This document shows, piece by piece, positions 23,785 through 35,431 of a DNA stretch of 64,000 bases. The translations under genes and the position numbers were made by a program. Origin of the DNA: Panax quinquefolius (taxonomy: Eukaryota; Streptophyta; Magnoliopsida; Apiales; Araliaceae); the NCBI GenBank assembly GCA_020205615.1, contig CM035166.1, forward strand, positions 79,785,135-79,849,134, read 5' to 3'. The notes beneath the pieces are model-generated. The model searched no databases. It saw nothing but the letters and a program-made list of their open reading frames with translations, and had not been told where the DNA came from. Within the stretch, counting starts at the first letter, position 1, and every line of letters starts with the position of its first letter.

Positions 23785-25430
23785 ATGAGTTTCAGAGGAT
23801 CATCCTCCTCTCGTGGTCCGGGTCGCCCTAAGGGCCCAAGTAATCATCCCAGAGGTACCTTAGTCCCTCACCCAAGAATAATCCTGGCCTATCACCAAAC
23901 AAATTTTCTGCTCTGGGACAATCCCTCAAGCCTTATAGTTCAAATTTTTTAGTTAATAAACCCGAACCTATCGACCCATTCAAGAATCCAAAGAAAGACC
24001 TCTCGCTCAGATCTCCCAATATTCCTCTTCCGAGCATGTGCTCAAATGGGAAAGTTATTTGTTTCACATTGAACCCTTCATGAAACCAAAAATGATCCAG
24101 CTTAAGCTTGCACGTCAGCTTTTTCCTCCTCCCGGTCAGCATTTTCCTCCACCGCCGCCCTTATAAGTCTCTTGTTTATTATAAGGACATTCTCTTGAAA
24201 TCGAAGTCAAGAATATCAAACTAATTTATGCAAACAATGATAAATCAAAAGTTCTTTATCATTCTTTGTATATTAAACAATTCCTTCAGATTTCTGATTG
24301 GGGAAAACATCCCTCCGATCTAATGGATCTCTCTAATCATAGTTATCCTTTCTGCTTTTATGATTATATTGAAGCCTGGTATAAGGTTCTCCTTCATCAG
24401 AACGAGACCCATAGTCATTCCTGGTTTATTCAATTCGATCATAAATTCAAAAGTCCAATCCCTTATTGGTTCGTTCTTTGGTGGTATAGGCATGGTTCTA
24501 CCTATGACCTCCTTCCCGACCCCCTTAAGGTCCAAGTTACCCATTTTGCTAATAATAGTAAACCAGATCCAAAGAATGAGAACATTCCTCTCACTCTTCT
24601 CTTCATCAGTAAATATAAGGTTCCCTGGATCCTTAAATGGCAATACGGTATTTCTCCACCCTCCGCTGCTAGTAATTCAAATAGCTATCTCCGATCCACT
24701 CCCTCGACTTTCCCGCTTTTTCTACATCAAATGGTGGGATAAGTTCGATGTTAATGTAATCATGGTCGTTCAACAAGAATTTTCTCGCTGTTCTATTCCA
24801 GCCCAATATTTCCCACCACTGTGCTAAGGATTCTAAAGCCATTTCTTTAGATCCTCTTCCTCAAGTCGTAAAAAGATTTCAAAAGAATCAAAGTCAAAAA
24901 CAAACCCCACAGATCCTCCTGCTCCCAGAAGATATCCGATTTCAAAGATTGCTCCTAAGTGAGTTAAAACTTATCGCCCAAGCCCTCAATAAAAGAATTG
25001 ATGAGTTACACGAAGAAGCCTCTCAGCATTCCTCTCGCCTTCTTCCCAAAATGACTCGCTTAGCTAATTTGCGTAAGATGATGGTCTCAGACGAACCCTA
25101 TGGCACCATCAACCTTCAGATGCTCAGACCCATTTGCTCGACATTCATCTGCTCAGACAGCCATCGCTCATCGCTCAAGCAACTCGCCATCGCTCAGATC
25201 AACATCACTCCGCTGCCAAGACTGCTCCAAACTGACCATCGTTTTAAGACTCGTTCCAGACAATCATCATTCCAAGACCACTCAAGCCCCAACCTGGCCA
25301 TCGCTCAACCACATTCAAAGTAGCTCAACAAAAGAAAAGATTCACTTTTCAAAACCAAAGTCAGTCAAAGTCGAAGTCAAAAGTCTGCTTTTAACCAAAA
25401 GCATCCTCTTAAAAGTCAAAAGTTAGCACT
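23785..25430 (+). pseudogene. Virus unit IV: downstream ORF of unknown function (best copy)
   Basis: Most legible copy. Head: MSFRGSSSSRGPGRP from 23785. Middle: an open piece at 24266-24742 (158 codons) with SYPFCFYDYIEAWYKVLL, FDHKFKSPIPYWFVLWWYR and IPLTLLFISKYKVPW. C-terminal part: an open piece at 24949-25323 with a coiled-coil-like helix (LLSELKLIAQALNKRIDEL) and a Ser/Gln/His-rich tail. The aromatic core, coiled coil and basic ends could suit nucleic-acid or virion association, but that is speculation. The ORF directly follows RNase H, as ORF2 does in florendovirus-like genomes. Confidence 0.62.
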
Positions 25431-25439
25431 GCATCATCA

Positions 25440-25628
25440 ACTTTTGCTTTTCTTAGTCATACTTTTACTTTTACTTTTACTTTAGTAAATCACTTTTACC
25501 TAAGTGAAATGTTTTTTACTTTTGCTTTTACTTTAGTAAATCACTTTTACCTAAGTGAAATGTTTTTACTTTTGCTTTTACTTTAGTAAATCACTTTTAC
25601 CTAAGTGAAATGTTTTTACTTTACCCAA
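25440..25628 (+). promoter_or_regulatory. Virus promoter enhancer-like tandem repeats (end of unit IV)
   Basis: Three copies of the 50-52 bp unit, each with CACTTTTACCTAAGTG. They are nearly identical to each other, which suggests recent homogenisation or expansion within this copy. Confidence 0.7.
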
Positions 25629-25656
25629 GTAAATGTAATAGCCCTTTCCTTGTTTC

Positions 25657-25665
25657 TATAAAAGG
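25657..25665 (+). promoter_or_regulatory. Virus promoter TATA box reading into host DNA (end of unit IV)
   Basis: TATAAAAGG, with start expected near 25690. Because the array ends near 25881, a transcript from here would run out of the virus into the 3' flank of BIG BROTHER, on the opposite strand to that gene. Confidence 0.65.
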
Positions 25666-25881
25666 AAGTGAAAGCTCATTTGGCGATCAAGTTTTCAAAC
25701 CTAGAAAGACTCGAGCCTTCTCTCTCGTAAGAATCTTTGGTTTCTACCGATCGCCCTACTTAAACCCCTCTCCACTTCTTCTAGTTAAATGTTTTAAATT
25801 TGTAAGTTCTTGTTTTATTTTTTTTCATAGTTTGTACATAGTATGAATCAATAATATAATTCGCATTTATTTATTTATAAA

Positions 25882-27650
25882 ATGAGGTCAAAATTATTAC
25901 CGAAATTACAAATAATTTGGCGGGATTTGAGGCAACGCCCAGCCCAATTTTTTTTAATATTTTATACTTTCGAGTATATATATATATACACACTATATTA
26001 CAATGAAAATATAATGAGTAATAATATATATATATATACACTATATTGACTCATACTAGAATTTTTTAATCACAATTGCTCATAAGTAAGTAATTCATTA
26101 TTTATTTTTAAAATAATATAAATTAGATTATTATTTAGTTTAAAATATTATAGAGACATTTGGATACATATATTAAGAGGATATGGAAGTATATGTGATT
26201 AAAATTTGATTGACAAAGTTATAAATTTTCAATTTGACTTCGTATAATGTAAAATTTATAAAATTTTAGTTGGGTCAATTTATATATAAAATTAAAATTT
26301 TTAAAATTTAACTTATATTATTAAATAATTTTTTTTTTTCAGTGGTGGCGATTGATCCCATACCACCCCATACCACTCTATGTGGCTTCGTCACTGAAGG
26401 GAGTAGTGTGAAACTATCAAATTCTCTTGTGAAAATATTAATTTCCAAAATTATTTTCGACCAATGGTTCTTAAAATTCCTATCTGGATAATAGGATTGC
26501 ATAGAATTACGATATCATGGAAGGAAAACGATTCAGATCGAAGTAAGATCACAAATATACATACAATTGCATAAAATCATTCCTATCAGTGTGAGACTTT
26601 TTGACCTATCAACTAAATCAAAAAAATTTAAATTTCAAAATTTTTTTTAAACCCCAAATACAACTGGCTCAACTATAATATATAAAATATATATGAACTC
26701 CAAATTTTAAAGCTTTAAACCCCAAATACAACTCTAAAAAACCGGTTTTTTAATTATATATATATATATTTACTATGGATGAATATATAAATGTGGATGA
26801 AATTTCATCTTTAAATATTGCTACTAGATACTTTCATTAATTCAACAAGTTTATAGTACATTTTACAAGTTTTGAGTTAATTGATGATATATATTTATAA
26901 ATGTAATAAAAAACTCTTTTTTTTAAAAAAGTTATCGCGGAATTCTACAAACAATTTAGCAAGTAATGTGAAAATTTACACTTTAATCTTCTTTAACAAT
27001 TTAAATATGAGATGATACAAATATAAAATATGATCAGATCATGGGCATCCAATTTTACGATCCCAATTCACAACCTTGTTTCAACCCTCACTGAAGGAGT
27101 TCATTTGCTCAAGTTATTAAACTCATGGCAATACAACACAATACAATACAACAGAACAAATTCTAATCACAAACAATTGAAAAACCGATCACATACAGAT
27201 GATTGCGCTCTCGAAAAAAACATGCACATCAAAACTAAATAGACATTATAATATGAAATGTAACGTTTCTTCAGATCATACAAAAACTCAAGTAACTATT
27301 GTCACTAATGAGCAAAGAAACTGACAGACGAGAACAGCAAAACAAAAGGAACAATTTCTTTTTCGTTTAATTGATAAATGTTAAAACAAAGGGAACATGC
27401 TTGTATTAATAGTAACTGCAAACAAAAGATAGTACACTAATCACACTTTCCGATTTATCCTAGCATAACCAAATTAGTTGACCACCGTTTCAGTGTTAAA
27501 GTACAAGTGAAAACGTGTAATGTGGAAGAAGAAACATCTTTGATATGAACCACCTCTATGTATGCCCAGAAAAGGAAAAAGAAAAAGGGAAAATAACCTA
27601 TGGATCAACGAACACTCTGAACTATTTCCATATATTCACCACTTGATGAG
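25882..27650. other. Host intergenic DNA, no gene seen
   Basis: AT-rich sequence with TA microsatellites (about 25975-26040 and 26757-26770). Nothing coding was recognised. The last 200-300 bases before 27651 are presumably the 3' UTR of BIG BROTHER, which is on the minus strand; a polyadenylation site was not identified with confidence. Confidence 0.5.
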
Positions 27651-30600
27651 CTAATGCCTTGATTCCTCGCCAAATACTTCCGTGTTGCAAATGGGGCATG
27701 TCTGAGGAAAAACAAGTAGGATCAGCTGTAAGAAATGTTAAAAAGAATATTATAGATCTTCAAGAGTACAATTTAGCTCGGGGAGAAGCACATTCGCCTA
27801 CTTTATTGATGCTGAGCCATTTGGAGCCACATTCAGTATGGTAGACATGCTTGCAAGGCAATTTTATTTGGCGATTGCCTCTTTTATATCTCATTTGGCA
27901 AATCACACATCTGAATTAAGAACACCAGAAAATAGTGAGCAACCTCTGAATTAAAGGGAGAAAGAGTAAAAGAAGCACTCGAGAAAAGATTAAGGTCTGT
28001 TCAAGAGTACCCAGAACACTAGAAGCAGTGATTCGGAGGTGTGTGTGGAACCAAGTATGAAGATAATGACTCATGGGCAAGGACAAATTTACGTGCGGTG
28101 TATAGCAAGTATTATATTTCGACCCACTTTTGAAAGACACATATTTTCCAAGCTTACATTAAGTTATACTCAGCTATAAAGCATACTTGGTGGTTCTAAA
28201 CATGAAATAGATCAATGTAGCCAACTTGATTCATAACATAAAATAAATACGTAAAAAGTGAACGTCATACAGGAGAACTCTACACATCCAATTTTGAACT
28301 CATAATTTGGCGACAATAACAACCATGAGCATAATTTTATTCAGCGAGGGATTGGAGAAAACAGCGATTTTACATATCAAATTATATAATTTGATGTAAA
28401 CGACACTGATTTAGATCTAGTATATGTTAATCTAATTCTATAAGTTTGGAAAGAGATAATAAATGAGATTTGTCCAGGGAAAGTAGCTACCGTCATTCTA
28501 TGACCAAGTATCTACCCAGCGGTTATAAGGGAATATGTGCATGCTTCATGGAAAAGAAGATACTAGATTACATTTCTGATATCAGCTTCATCTTTTCTGC
28601 TCAGGAGTACCAATGAAAAAGCACTTTGCATAATATTTTATACAGGTTGAGTTCAAATGCTTCAGAATGAGGTGTAGCTTGCTGTAAATAGTACATGGAA
28701 AATTATAAATCAAGAAAACAAAAGAGGAAAGGCCAGTGATGTTGCGGAACGTAGGAATAGAAGTATTCCTAGTGATCAGTGACTAGTGGAAACTTGCAGC
28801 CAGAAATGGTTCAAATAAATTGCCAAAAATAAATCCATTTCAATTTTGGATTCACAAGGAAGATTCTCAACTCAAGTTCAGTAAACTCTCCTCTCACTTC
28901 CAATAATATTTTTACCAATGGTTGCATAATATTTCGAATGCTGTGAGAAATCACTATCCACTTCTTGTTTCTATAACAAGCTTCATATTTGAACTCTTTA
29001 GACACACAAAAAATGTGTCATCAACAACATAAAAGTGAACAAGGTAACAACTAGCATGACTTACACATTCAATCTTGACTTTATGACCACCTTATTGCTT
29101 ATTGAGACATGAAGTATAAGAATACGTCGATTTTATAACAAGAAGCAAGCACTACCCTTGTTATAGAGAAACAGAAAACTCTCAAAACATAAATTAAACC
29201 TTCAGACACTCGCACAAACACATGTACACATTAGGTGAACTAGGGAGATGCGAAAAGCAAAACAAATGTAAATGGGTCAAAAGATCAGGTATACGGTAAT
29301 TGCTTGAGAAAGGAAAAAAAAGGAAAGGCTGCAGAAATTTCCCCTTTTATCAAGAAAAAGGAGGAACGAAGAAGGGGAAGGGGGGTAACTAGAAGCCAGA
29401 TTGTTACCTCTCTCCAGATCGTTTTCGTAAGAAGAATCCACCGGACTTGTATCTTGAGGTTGGAAGCAGATCAATAAGTTCTTGGGAAAGACCTCGACTT
29501 TGAGTTCCAACTGCCTCTCCTAAATCAAGTAATTCCTGCAAAAAGTAAAACTAAACAATTTGCAAATCACATACGAATAAACTAGTGTATTTTAACTGTA
29601 GTTATCCAAGTTATTCTTTTAAATTAGCATGTTAAGCCTGAGATAATTTCCACAAAACAGATCAATTCAGAAGGATTAAATACAAACTCTCCTTTGACAG
29701 AGACAACACAATTCCCAGTAAAATCAGCTCTGTCCTTTCCATCATTCTTTATTTTTACCCTTCTTTCATTAAATTCGTCACAAAAATTTATAAGGTAGAC
29801 ACACTTGTGCAGTGTTAGAAGTCAGGTGAGACCCTTTATAGCTAAATTGCCTTAAGCATAGAGAAAGGGAGTAAGATCACTAACTTCTATTTGTATAATT
29901 CATAAAGTTGAAGTAACAACTCAGAAAATATAAAGGAGCGGTATTGCAGGTGGACCTCTACATAAAGAAAGATAAGATAAAGGTGGGAAACATGTTTAAG
30001 TAGAACCATTTCCCAAATATAATCTTAGTAGTAAGCATCAAAAACATCATTTTAGTGATGCATGACGCATGCTTCAAATAACTTTGATACTTTATTCACC
30101 ATATTATTTAAATCCATGCATTGTAAGGCTCTCAAATCCACTTACCCGTCTAGGTAAAATCTATGTCTAAGCTATCATGTTTAGATCCAACTGTAAACTC
30201 CATTTAATAAATCTCAAACTTTGAATCCAAATTCAACCTTTAGCAGTATCTTAACGGCTATAACGAACTATAGTGATTGGAAAACAAAGTAAATCGAACA
30301 CGAAGAGTCATATTTGGAATTGAAAAGTCAAAAGTCAAAAGTAGTACGGAGAGAATTAATTCTCTAGCCATTTGACTATTGAAGGTCACATTTTACCTTT
30401 ATAACCTAAAATTGAGAATTTCCTCTCTAGCAATAACATTTCATACGTACACCATGTTCATACAGATATATTTATATTTGCATAAGCATTAGATGCACAT
30501 TGATTCTTCATAATAGAAAGGGAACATATATTTAGGAATGGAGCATCCGAACGTAGCGGAGTTGTTACTTCTTAGCCTTCTCACTCTCTTTTTGTAAAAC

Positions 30601-31497
30601 TGTTATAATCCTCAATCGGTTCCAACAATTGGAATCTAATCTGTACCCACTTTCTCAAGCGATCCATGTAGGACCCTAATGCCAAAAACCTTTTACTTAA
30701 TGTTTTGTTATCCGCCAATCCCTAATAGCTAATAATCAATTGTGTTGCTAAATCAACACCATTCAGCACAAATATAGAGATTGAATGGAGGCATATAAAA
30801 AATGAGAATAGCAATAGACTTATCAGAATATGTGGCAAACCTCATAGGTCATGTTATCTGGATCAATGTTGTCTTGCCAAACAGCCTGAATAACACAAAC
30901 ATAGAGAAAGGTTCCATTAGCAACACATACAAACACAATGTATTTTAACATCCTCCGATTATTACACTCCAACACTTTCTAACATGCATAAGCAGCTGAG
31001 ATCCCAATTCCCAAAGGCACATGGCATTATAAAATTCTCAAGACCAAAAAAATAGTTGTTTGACATGAAGAAGTAGATGGCATTCCAGACGCAAATAATT
31101 AATCAATTAAAGGTATACTTAAAGGCTTAAAAGTGGTTGATTTGTGGAATTTGTCCAAGTATTCAGTTAAGTATCTTGTCTCACATCTTATGGAGAGCAA
31201 TTCTTTAAAATAAGAATAAAATAATGAAAATCCAGTAGATTTTTAAGCTATTTTAAAACTACGCATGTGCATATTGATAGAATCAATTAACATTAATTAA
31301 AGATCAAGCATCATCAAATACAAATAAATGGACAAGGTCATATCAGTAAAGAAGCTTCATACCTGGGTGTTAGCAGCAGTGTCATGATTTGGAGTGCCTG
31401 CAAAATTATGGAAACTAATGTAAGAATACATAGAGAATAAGTGGAGCTGACACTATGGTCGAGACCCCATTGCTTACCAAATCAACAACGAATAGCA

Positions 31498-31585
<88 letters not shown>

Positions 31586-32560
31586 CATTGAACAAGGACA
31601 ACATAAGTAATATATGAGCCCCATTACATAGAATCTAACTTTGGATAAGGAAATGGCCAGTATGGTCAAAACTACTACCCTAAAGCCGAAAGTTAATCTC
31701 CGATGTAACTATGTTAAGTAACTGGAAATGTAACAACAGAACACAAATGAAACTGACATTCTTCAGGAATGGCTTGCATAGTCGGGACTGCATTTTCTTC
31801 AGATATAATTTCTGTTGCTGTAGGTTCTTCATTGTATGACATTGAAGGGTATTCCCAAGCTCTCCTGCTAAGATCCATTCTGGGCAAATAATCATTAACC
31901 CCATACAGACCATAATAAGGTGTTGTTCCAGGAGCAGATAAACCGAATTTGTATGAATTCATATTCATTGCCCAGTATGCAGTTTCCTAGACAGAACATT
32001 AAAAAAATTAAATAACTTTTATCATCACATTCAGAAGAATTCTCTCATGCATAATGCCATGCTTAAAAGTTAGGTGGAGAATATGTGCATAAATAGGAGT
32101 AAAATATATCATTGAATAGAATTTCATAAAGGATTTTGTGCTTCAACACAGTTTACAATTAACTCTGAGCTAAACTATCCATGAACAATCTGTTGTTACC
32201 ATTACTTCAAACCAGCATCACCTATAAGAAGAATATCAACAAATTTTCAACTCAACAACGCAAAATAGTCTACAAAATTGTGTTCTTAAATTTTGCTAGC
32301 ATAGAAAAAATGTCTTGTTATTTCAGCTTTCGACATATTCACAACCGTGAGCAGGATGAATTTACTGACCTACCTAGATAAAATGAGTGCCAATGTTCAA
32401 AACTACAAAATTAAATTACCTGATCTTGCATCAGTCCAGCATGAGCATAATTTGCATGTGGATGTGTGAGACCTTCAAAAAAATCCATGAAGCTCTCCGT
32501 AGCAGTGTAAGGACATCCAGTATTTATGTAATGCACCTCCATTTGCCCATTGCCATTCAT
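27651..32560 (-). CDS. BB: BIG BROTHER-like RING-H2 E3 ubiquitin ligase, eight coding exons
   Basis: Exons in gene order: 32560-32420, 31986-31758, 31397-31363, 30885-30841, 29535-29408, 27910-27802 and 27701-27651, plus the 5' UTR exon upstream; seven coding exons are certain. All six coding introns have GT-AG ends and the frame is kept, giving 245 codons; the Arabidopsis protein is about 248. The start MNGNGQMEVHYINTGCPYTA and the blocks YWAMNMNSYKFG, WQDNIDPDNMTYEELLDLGE and GLSQELIDLLPT follow the family. The RING-H2 near residues 191-232 reads CVIC, then CKHVYHTEC, then CPIC, so all eight zinc ligands are present. Family knowledge: BB ubiquitinates targets and limits the duration of organ growth, being activated together with the DA1 peptidases. 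No lesion is visible; this is the only intact gene in the window. Confidence 0.93.
31498..31585. repeat. Compound (TA)n(TG)n microsatellite in BIG BROTHER intron
   Basis: About 15 TA units, then about 24 TG units, then a short TA run, inside the intron between the exons at 31986-31758 and 31397-31363. It translates as alternating His-Thr and Ile-Tyr in one frame, which is an artefact. Confidence 0.95.
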
Positions 32561-33950
32561 TTTGAAATCTATTGAAGTAAATACTCATAAACTGGATAGA
32601 AACACACATACCATCCATTACACAAAAGAAAAGTTAAATAATAGAACAATTTATGCATCAGTGCATTTCCTGTATAAGCCAAACTCCAAGGAGGACATCA
32701 TAGATGACCAAAAAACAAGATGGTCTATCATGCAAGACTGTCAAATAAACACTAGGATTTTTGTACATCAATGTAGACCCTTTTTGCCCAAAATTACTCA
32801 CAATTCACTTTCTCCCGACGAGTAATCAAAACAAATATTTTTCATTGTCAAACAAATCGATACATTGTGTGCATGTATTTCTCATTTCTCAGATTCAGAA
32901 TTCTCCCATTTTAATCATCAGAAGTGCAAAGTACAAACCCCTTCACTAATATCGTTCTGATTCACAAGTATTCCACCTTAATTTTCCAAAGATCTATTGA
33001 AATATTATAAGGGGACAAATTCAGAAATACTCGGGAACAAATTCACAAATACTCTAATCGAATATTTCTCAGATAGTGAATCCACCGAGTTCACCTCCCA
33101 TATGTATTCTAACCAAAAGCACAATTTCTGAAATTGACAGTACAATTAAAGATCAATCAGATAGGTTGGGTTGGGAAGTCTTTTTACTGTAAAAAAAATA
33201 AAAAAATTAAACCAGCTTAATAATAATAATAATAAAAAGAATATATTTAAGCAGCAATTCGAATGAAACAATACCAAGATTTCATCTACCCATTTCTTGG
33301 CTGCTGAGAAAACATGGATTAACAAAGAAAAAGTCAAAATTTTCATCCATCTACAAACTCATACTCCATTTCCTTAAGATTTTCCTCCGTTTACTCGGTA
33401 ACCAAACAGAAGCTAATATTTTCATTAAATCACTAATTACACCTGAAAATACCCACATTCAATCTAACCTCCTCGAATTCACATCAAAATAAAAAAATTT
33501 AGAAGAACAAAATGCATACATTTACATCAAATCGAGCAATTCAAGAACTCTTCAAACTAAAACAAAATAAAAAAGAACATGTGTATACCAAATTACCAAT
33601 CAAAAAACGAAAATAACAACTGAGTTTGAACAATGAAATTCTGGGTTTCAACAATGTCACAATTTCATCAACATTCTCCCAAACGGGTCTTCAAAATTAG
33701 ATAAAAAAAGAAGAGGAAATCTTCAGGAACAAATGCAGCCAAACAATAAAACAGAAGAAAGATTAGATAAGAACCCATAAATAAAAAAAAGAGAGTGAGG
33801 AGAGAGAACCGACATTGATGAACTTTGTAGGGTTGTAGCAGGGGAGTTGAGAGCTGAGAAATTGACAGTGAAATTGAAAGGGAATGGAGATTAAGAGGTT
33901 CCTTTTGGATCTTTCTAGCTCTTCCTCTCATCCATCACTCTTTGTCTATT
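32561..33950 (-). promoter_or_regulatory. BIG BROTHER 5' UTR with a leader intron
   Basis: Directly before the ATG, 32561-32568 follows an acceptor (CAATAG, AG at 32569-32570). A pyrimidine-rich exon-like stretch at about 33810-33950, read on the minus strand, ends in donor-like sites (AATGTCGG or TCGGTTCTC). A leader intron of about 1.24 kb is therefore likely; the exact donor is uncertain. Confidence 0.5.
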
Positions 33951-33976
33951 GCTCTTCTAGTTTTTGGTTTCTTCTT

Positions 33977-33984
33977 ATTATATG
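33977..33984 (-). promoter_or_regulatory. Possible TATA box of BIG BROTHER
   Basis: TATAATAA on the minus strand, about 30 bases before the start of the putative first exon. Weak call: the region is AT-rich, and the choice rests on spacing alone. Confidence 0.3.
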
Positions 33985-34708
33985 CTGGTCGCTGGACCTC
34001 ACATACACGCCATCCCCCTACTAGCAGACAATATCTGTGACTGTGCGCGCGTGCAAATTAACGCTTGTCTACTGGTAAAACGGTGCCGCTCTGATAGAAT
34101 TCGTTTTTTCTTTTTCGCCTTTTTTTTTATAAAAAAAATTGTTTATATTTTGGACCATTTTGGTGATTGAACTACACAACATTGTTCCCTTTTTCTCCTT
34201 TTTGCATTTGGTCATTTTCAACATGGTTGAAATAAAGGTATATTTGAGTAAATGAACTAAAATTAGATATTTTATTAATTTTTTCTTAATTTTTCATTAT
34301 ACCATTTTTACATTATCTTTGTATTAAATTTTTATTGGTGTTAATAATTCCAAAGCATTATTTTGTTTGTTAAGATAAAGAATCATGTTTCTGTTTGAGG
34401 AAAACAAAGTCTTAGGCAAATAAAATAATAAACTCAAAATAAAAATAAAAATAAAATAAAATTACTATCTTGTAAAAAAAAAGAAGTGATACTAATTATG
34501 TTTTATTGTCTTTAAAGAGATGATTGTCTTTACGATATACTCTTTTTGTTTCAAAATATAAAATTATTATTTTTATTAAATATTTTATTTCATATTTACT
34601 CTTAAAAATAAATTATTACTTTTATAATGATGACATGACCAAAAATAATAATGACAAATTTAAGAATATTTTGTCATTTTATCCTACCATAAAAAGAGGT
34701 TATTGATA

Positions 34709-34713
34709 CTATC
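34709..34713. repeat. Left target site duplication CTATC
   Basis: CTATC abuts the left LTR and recurs directly after the right LTR. Five bases is the normal Gypsy duplication length. Confidence 0.9.
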
Positions 34714-35369
34714 TATTCTGGAGTGTTTTACTGAGCCCTCATGTTAATTTGTATGCGAGCGATTTGGAGTCGAGGGAGTTGGTAGATATGGTCAAGACAT
34801 ATAGGAGGTGGGACGCGTGTGGGTTCGGATACACGAGCCCCGGGATCCGTGATCATGGAGTTCGGGTCGGGTCTTGGCGTCCTCGGGACCAAGGCGGGCC
34901 GGTGTTTATGATGCTTGATGGGTTGGGCCTATGCAATGAGCGCCCACACGAGTTAGGCGTGATAAGGGTCTACGTGGTTAAGGGTCCTAACCCTAATCAT
35001 ATGTCAAACAAGGCAACTCCAAAGGTAGTGTTGGAAAGGGATTCCACTTGCACCTTTTAAGGAGATTGTGTTGGACCCAAATATGGGTAACTACCATACT
35101 TAGGAGTCCTATTCCAACTCGGAGAAGGAGGCTAAGACAGTGAGAGTACTATAAATACCAGGCCAAGGTTACAATTAAGAGGTAATACATCTTTGAGCAC
35201 TAAACACTTAAATCTCCATTGTTAAACCTTGTGAACGGTCTGTACTTATTCTCACACCGGAGCTATCCCGTGCAAGACAGTACCGTCGTGCTTTGTGATG
35301 ATCTGTTATTGTTCGTGTTTTTAGCGTGAATTCTGTGATTGGACGCGTGGACGAAACTTGGCGTTAACA
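34714..35369 (+). repeat. Left LTR of the Tat element
   Basis: 656 bp, collinear with the right LTR. TATA box TATAAATA at 35150-35157. Differences from the right LTR cluster in GC-rich stretches such as 34800-34870 and 35270-35300, where several short indels occur. Confidence 0.9.
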
Positions 35370-35370
35370 T

Positions 35371-35388
35371 TGGCGCTAGAAGGAGGGG
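35371..35388 (+). promoter_or_regulatory. Tat element primer binding site
   Basis: TGGCGCTAGAAGGAGGGG begins one base after the LTR. TGG pairs with the CCA end of a tRNA; which tRNA was not determined. Confidence 0.75.
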
Positions 35389-35431
35389 AGTGCTTTTTTC
35401 GCAATCACAAACACTTTTCCAGCGGCAGGCT

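Larger units (their letters stand above)
1..25881 (+). mobile_element. Endogenous pararetrovirus (Caulimoviridae) tandem array, about 3.3 units
   Basis: The same order of blocks recurs with a period near 7.93 kb, measured between the two primer sites at 10106 and 18045 and between matching RT segments (6790, 14716, 22635). Each unit reads leader, 30K-type movement protein, coat protein with a CCHC knuckle, protease, RT/RNase H, a second product, then a TATA-containing intergenic region. There is no integrase and there are no LTRs, and the unit size fits a 7-8 kb circular caulimovirid genome, so this is integrated pararetrovirus DNA rather than a Gypsy element. The order of domains recalls petuvirus or florendovirus; the genus cannot be settled by eye. 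The first unit starts outside the window and the last ends about 160 bp before its primer site, at the host junction near 25881. All copies are full of frameshifts. Confidence 0.88.
33951..34713. other. Upstream flank of BIG BROTHER, no gene seen
   Basis: AT-rich host DNA between the presumed BB start and the Tat element. It contains poly-T/poly-A runs and no coding signal. The last five bases are the left target duplication of the Tat element. Confidence 0.5.

Noticed and set aside
28811..29005. Minus-strand 64-codon frame inside the BB locus
   Set aside because: Lies wholly in the intron between the exons at 29535-29408 and 27910-27802; no family match.
31415..31669. Minus-strand frame with His-Thr and Tyr-Ile runs
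   Set aside because: Translation of the TG/TA microsatellite inside the BB intron.
34525..34620. Possible Stowaway-type end (TACTCTTTTTGTTTCAAAATA)
   Set aside because: No inverted partner or TA duplication could be found nearby.
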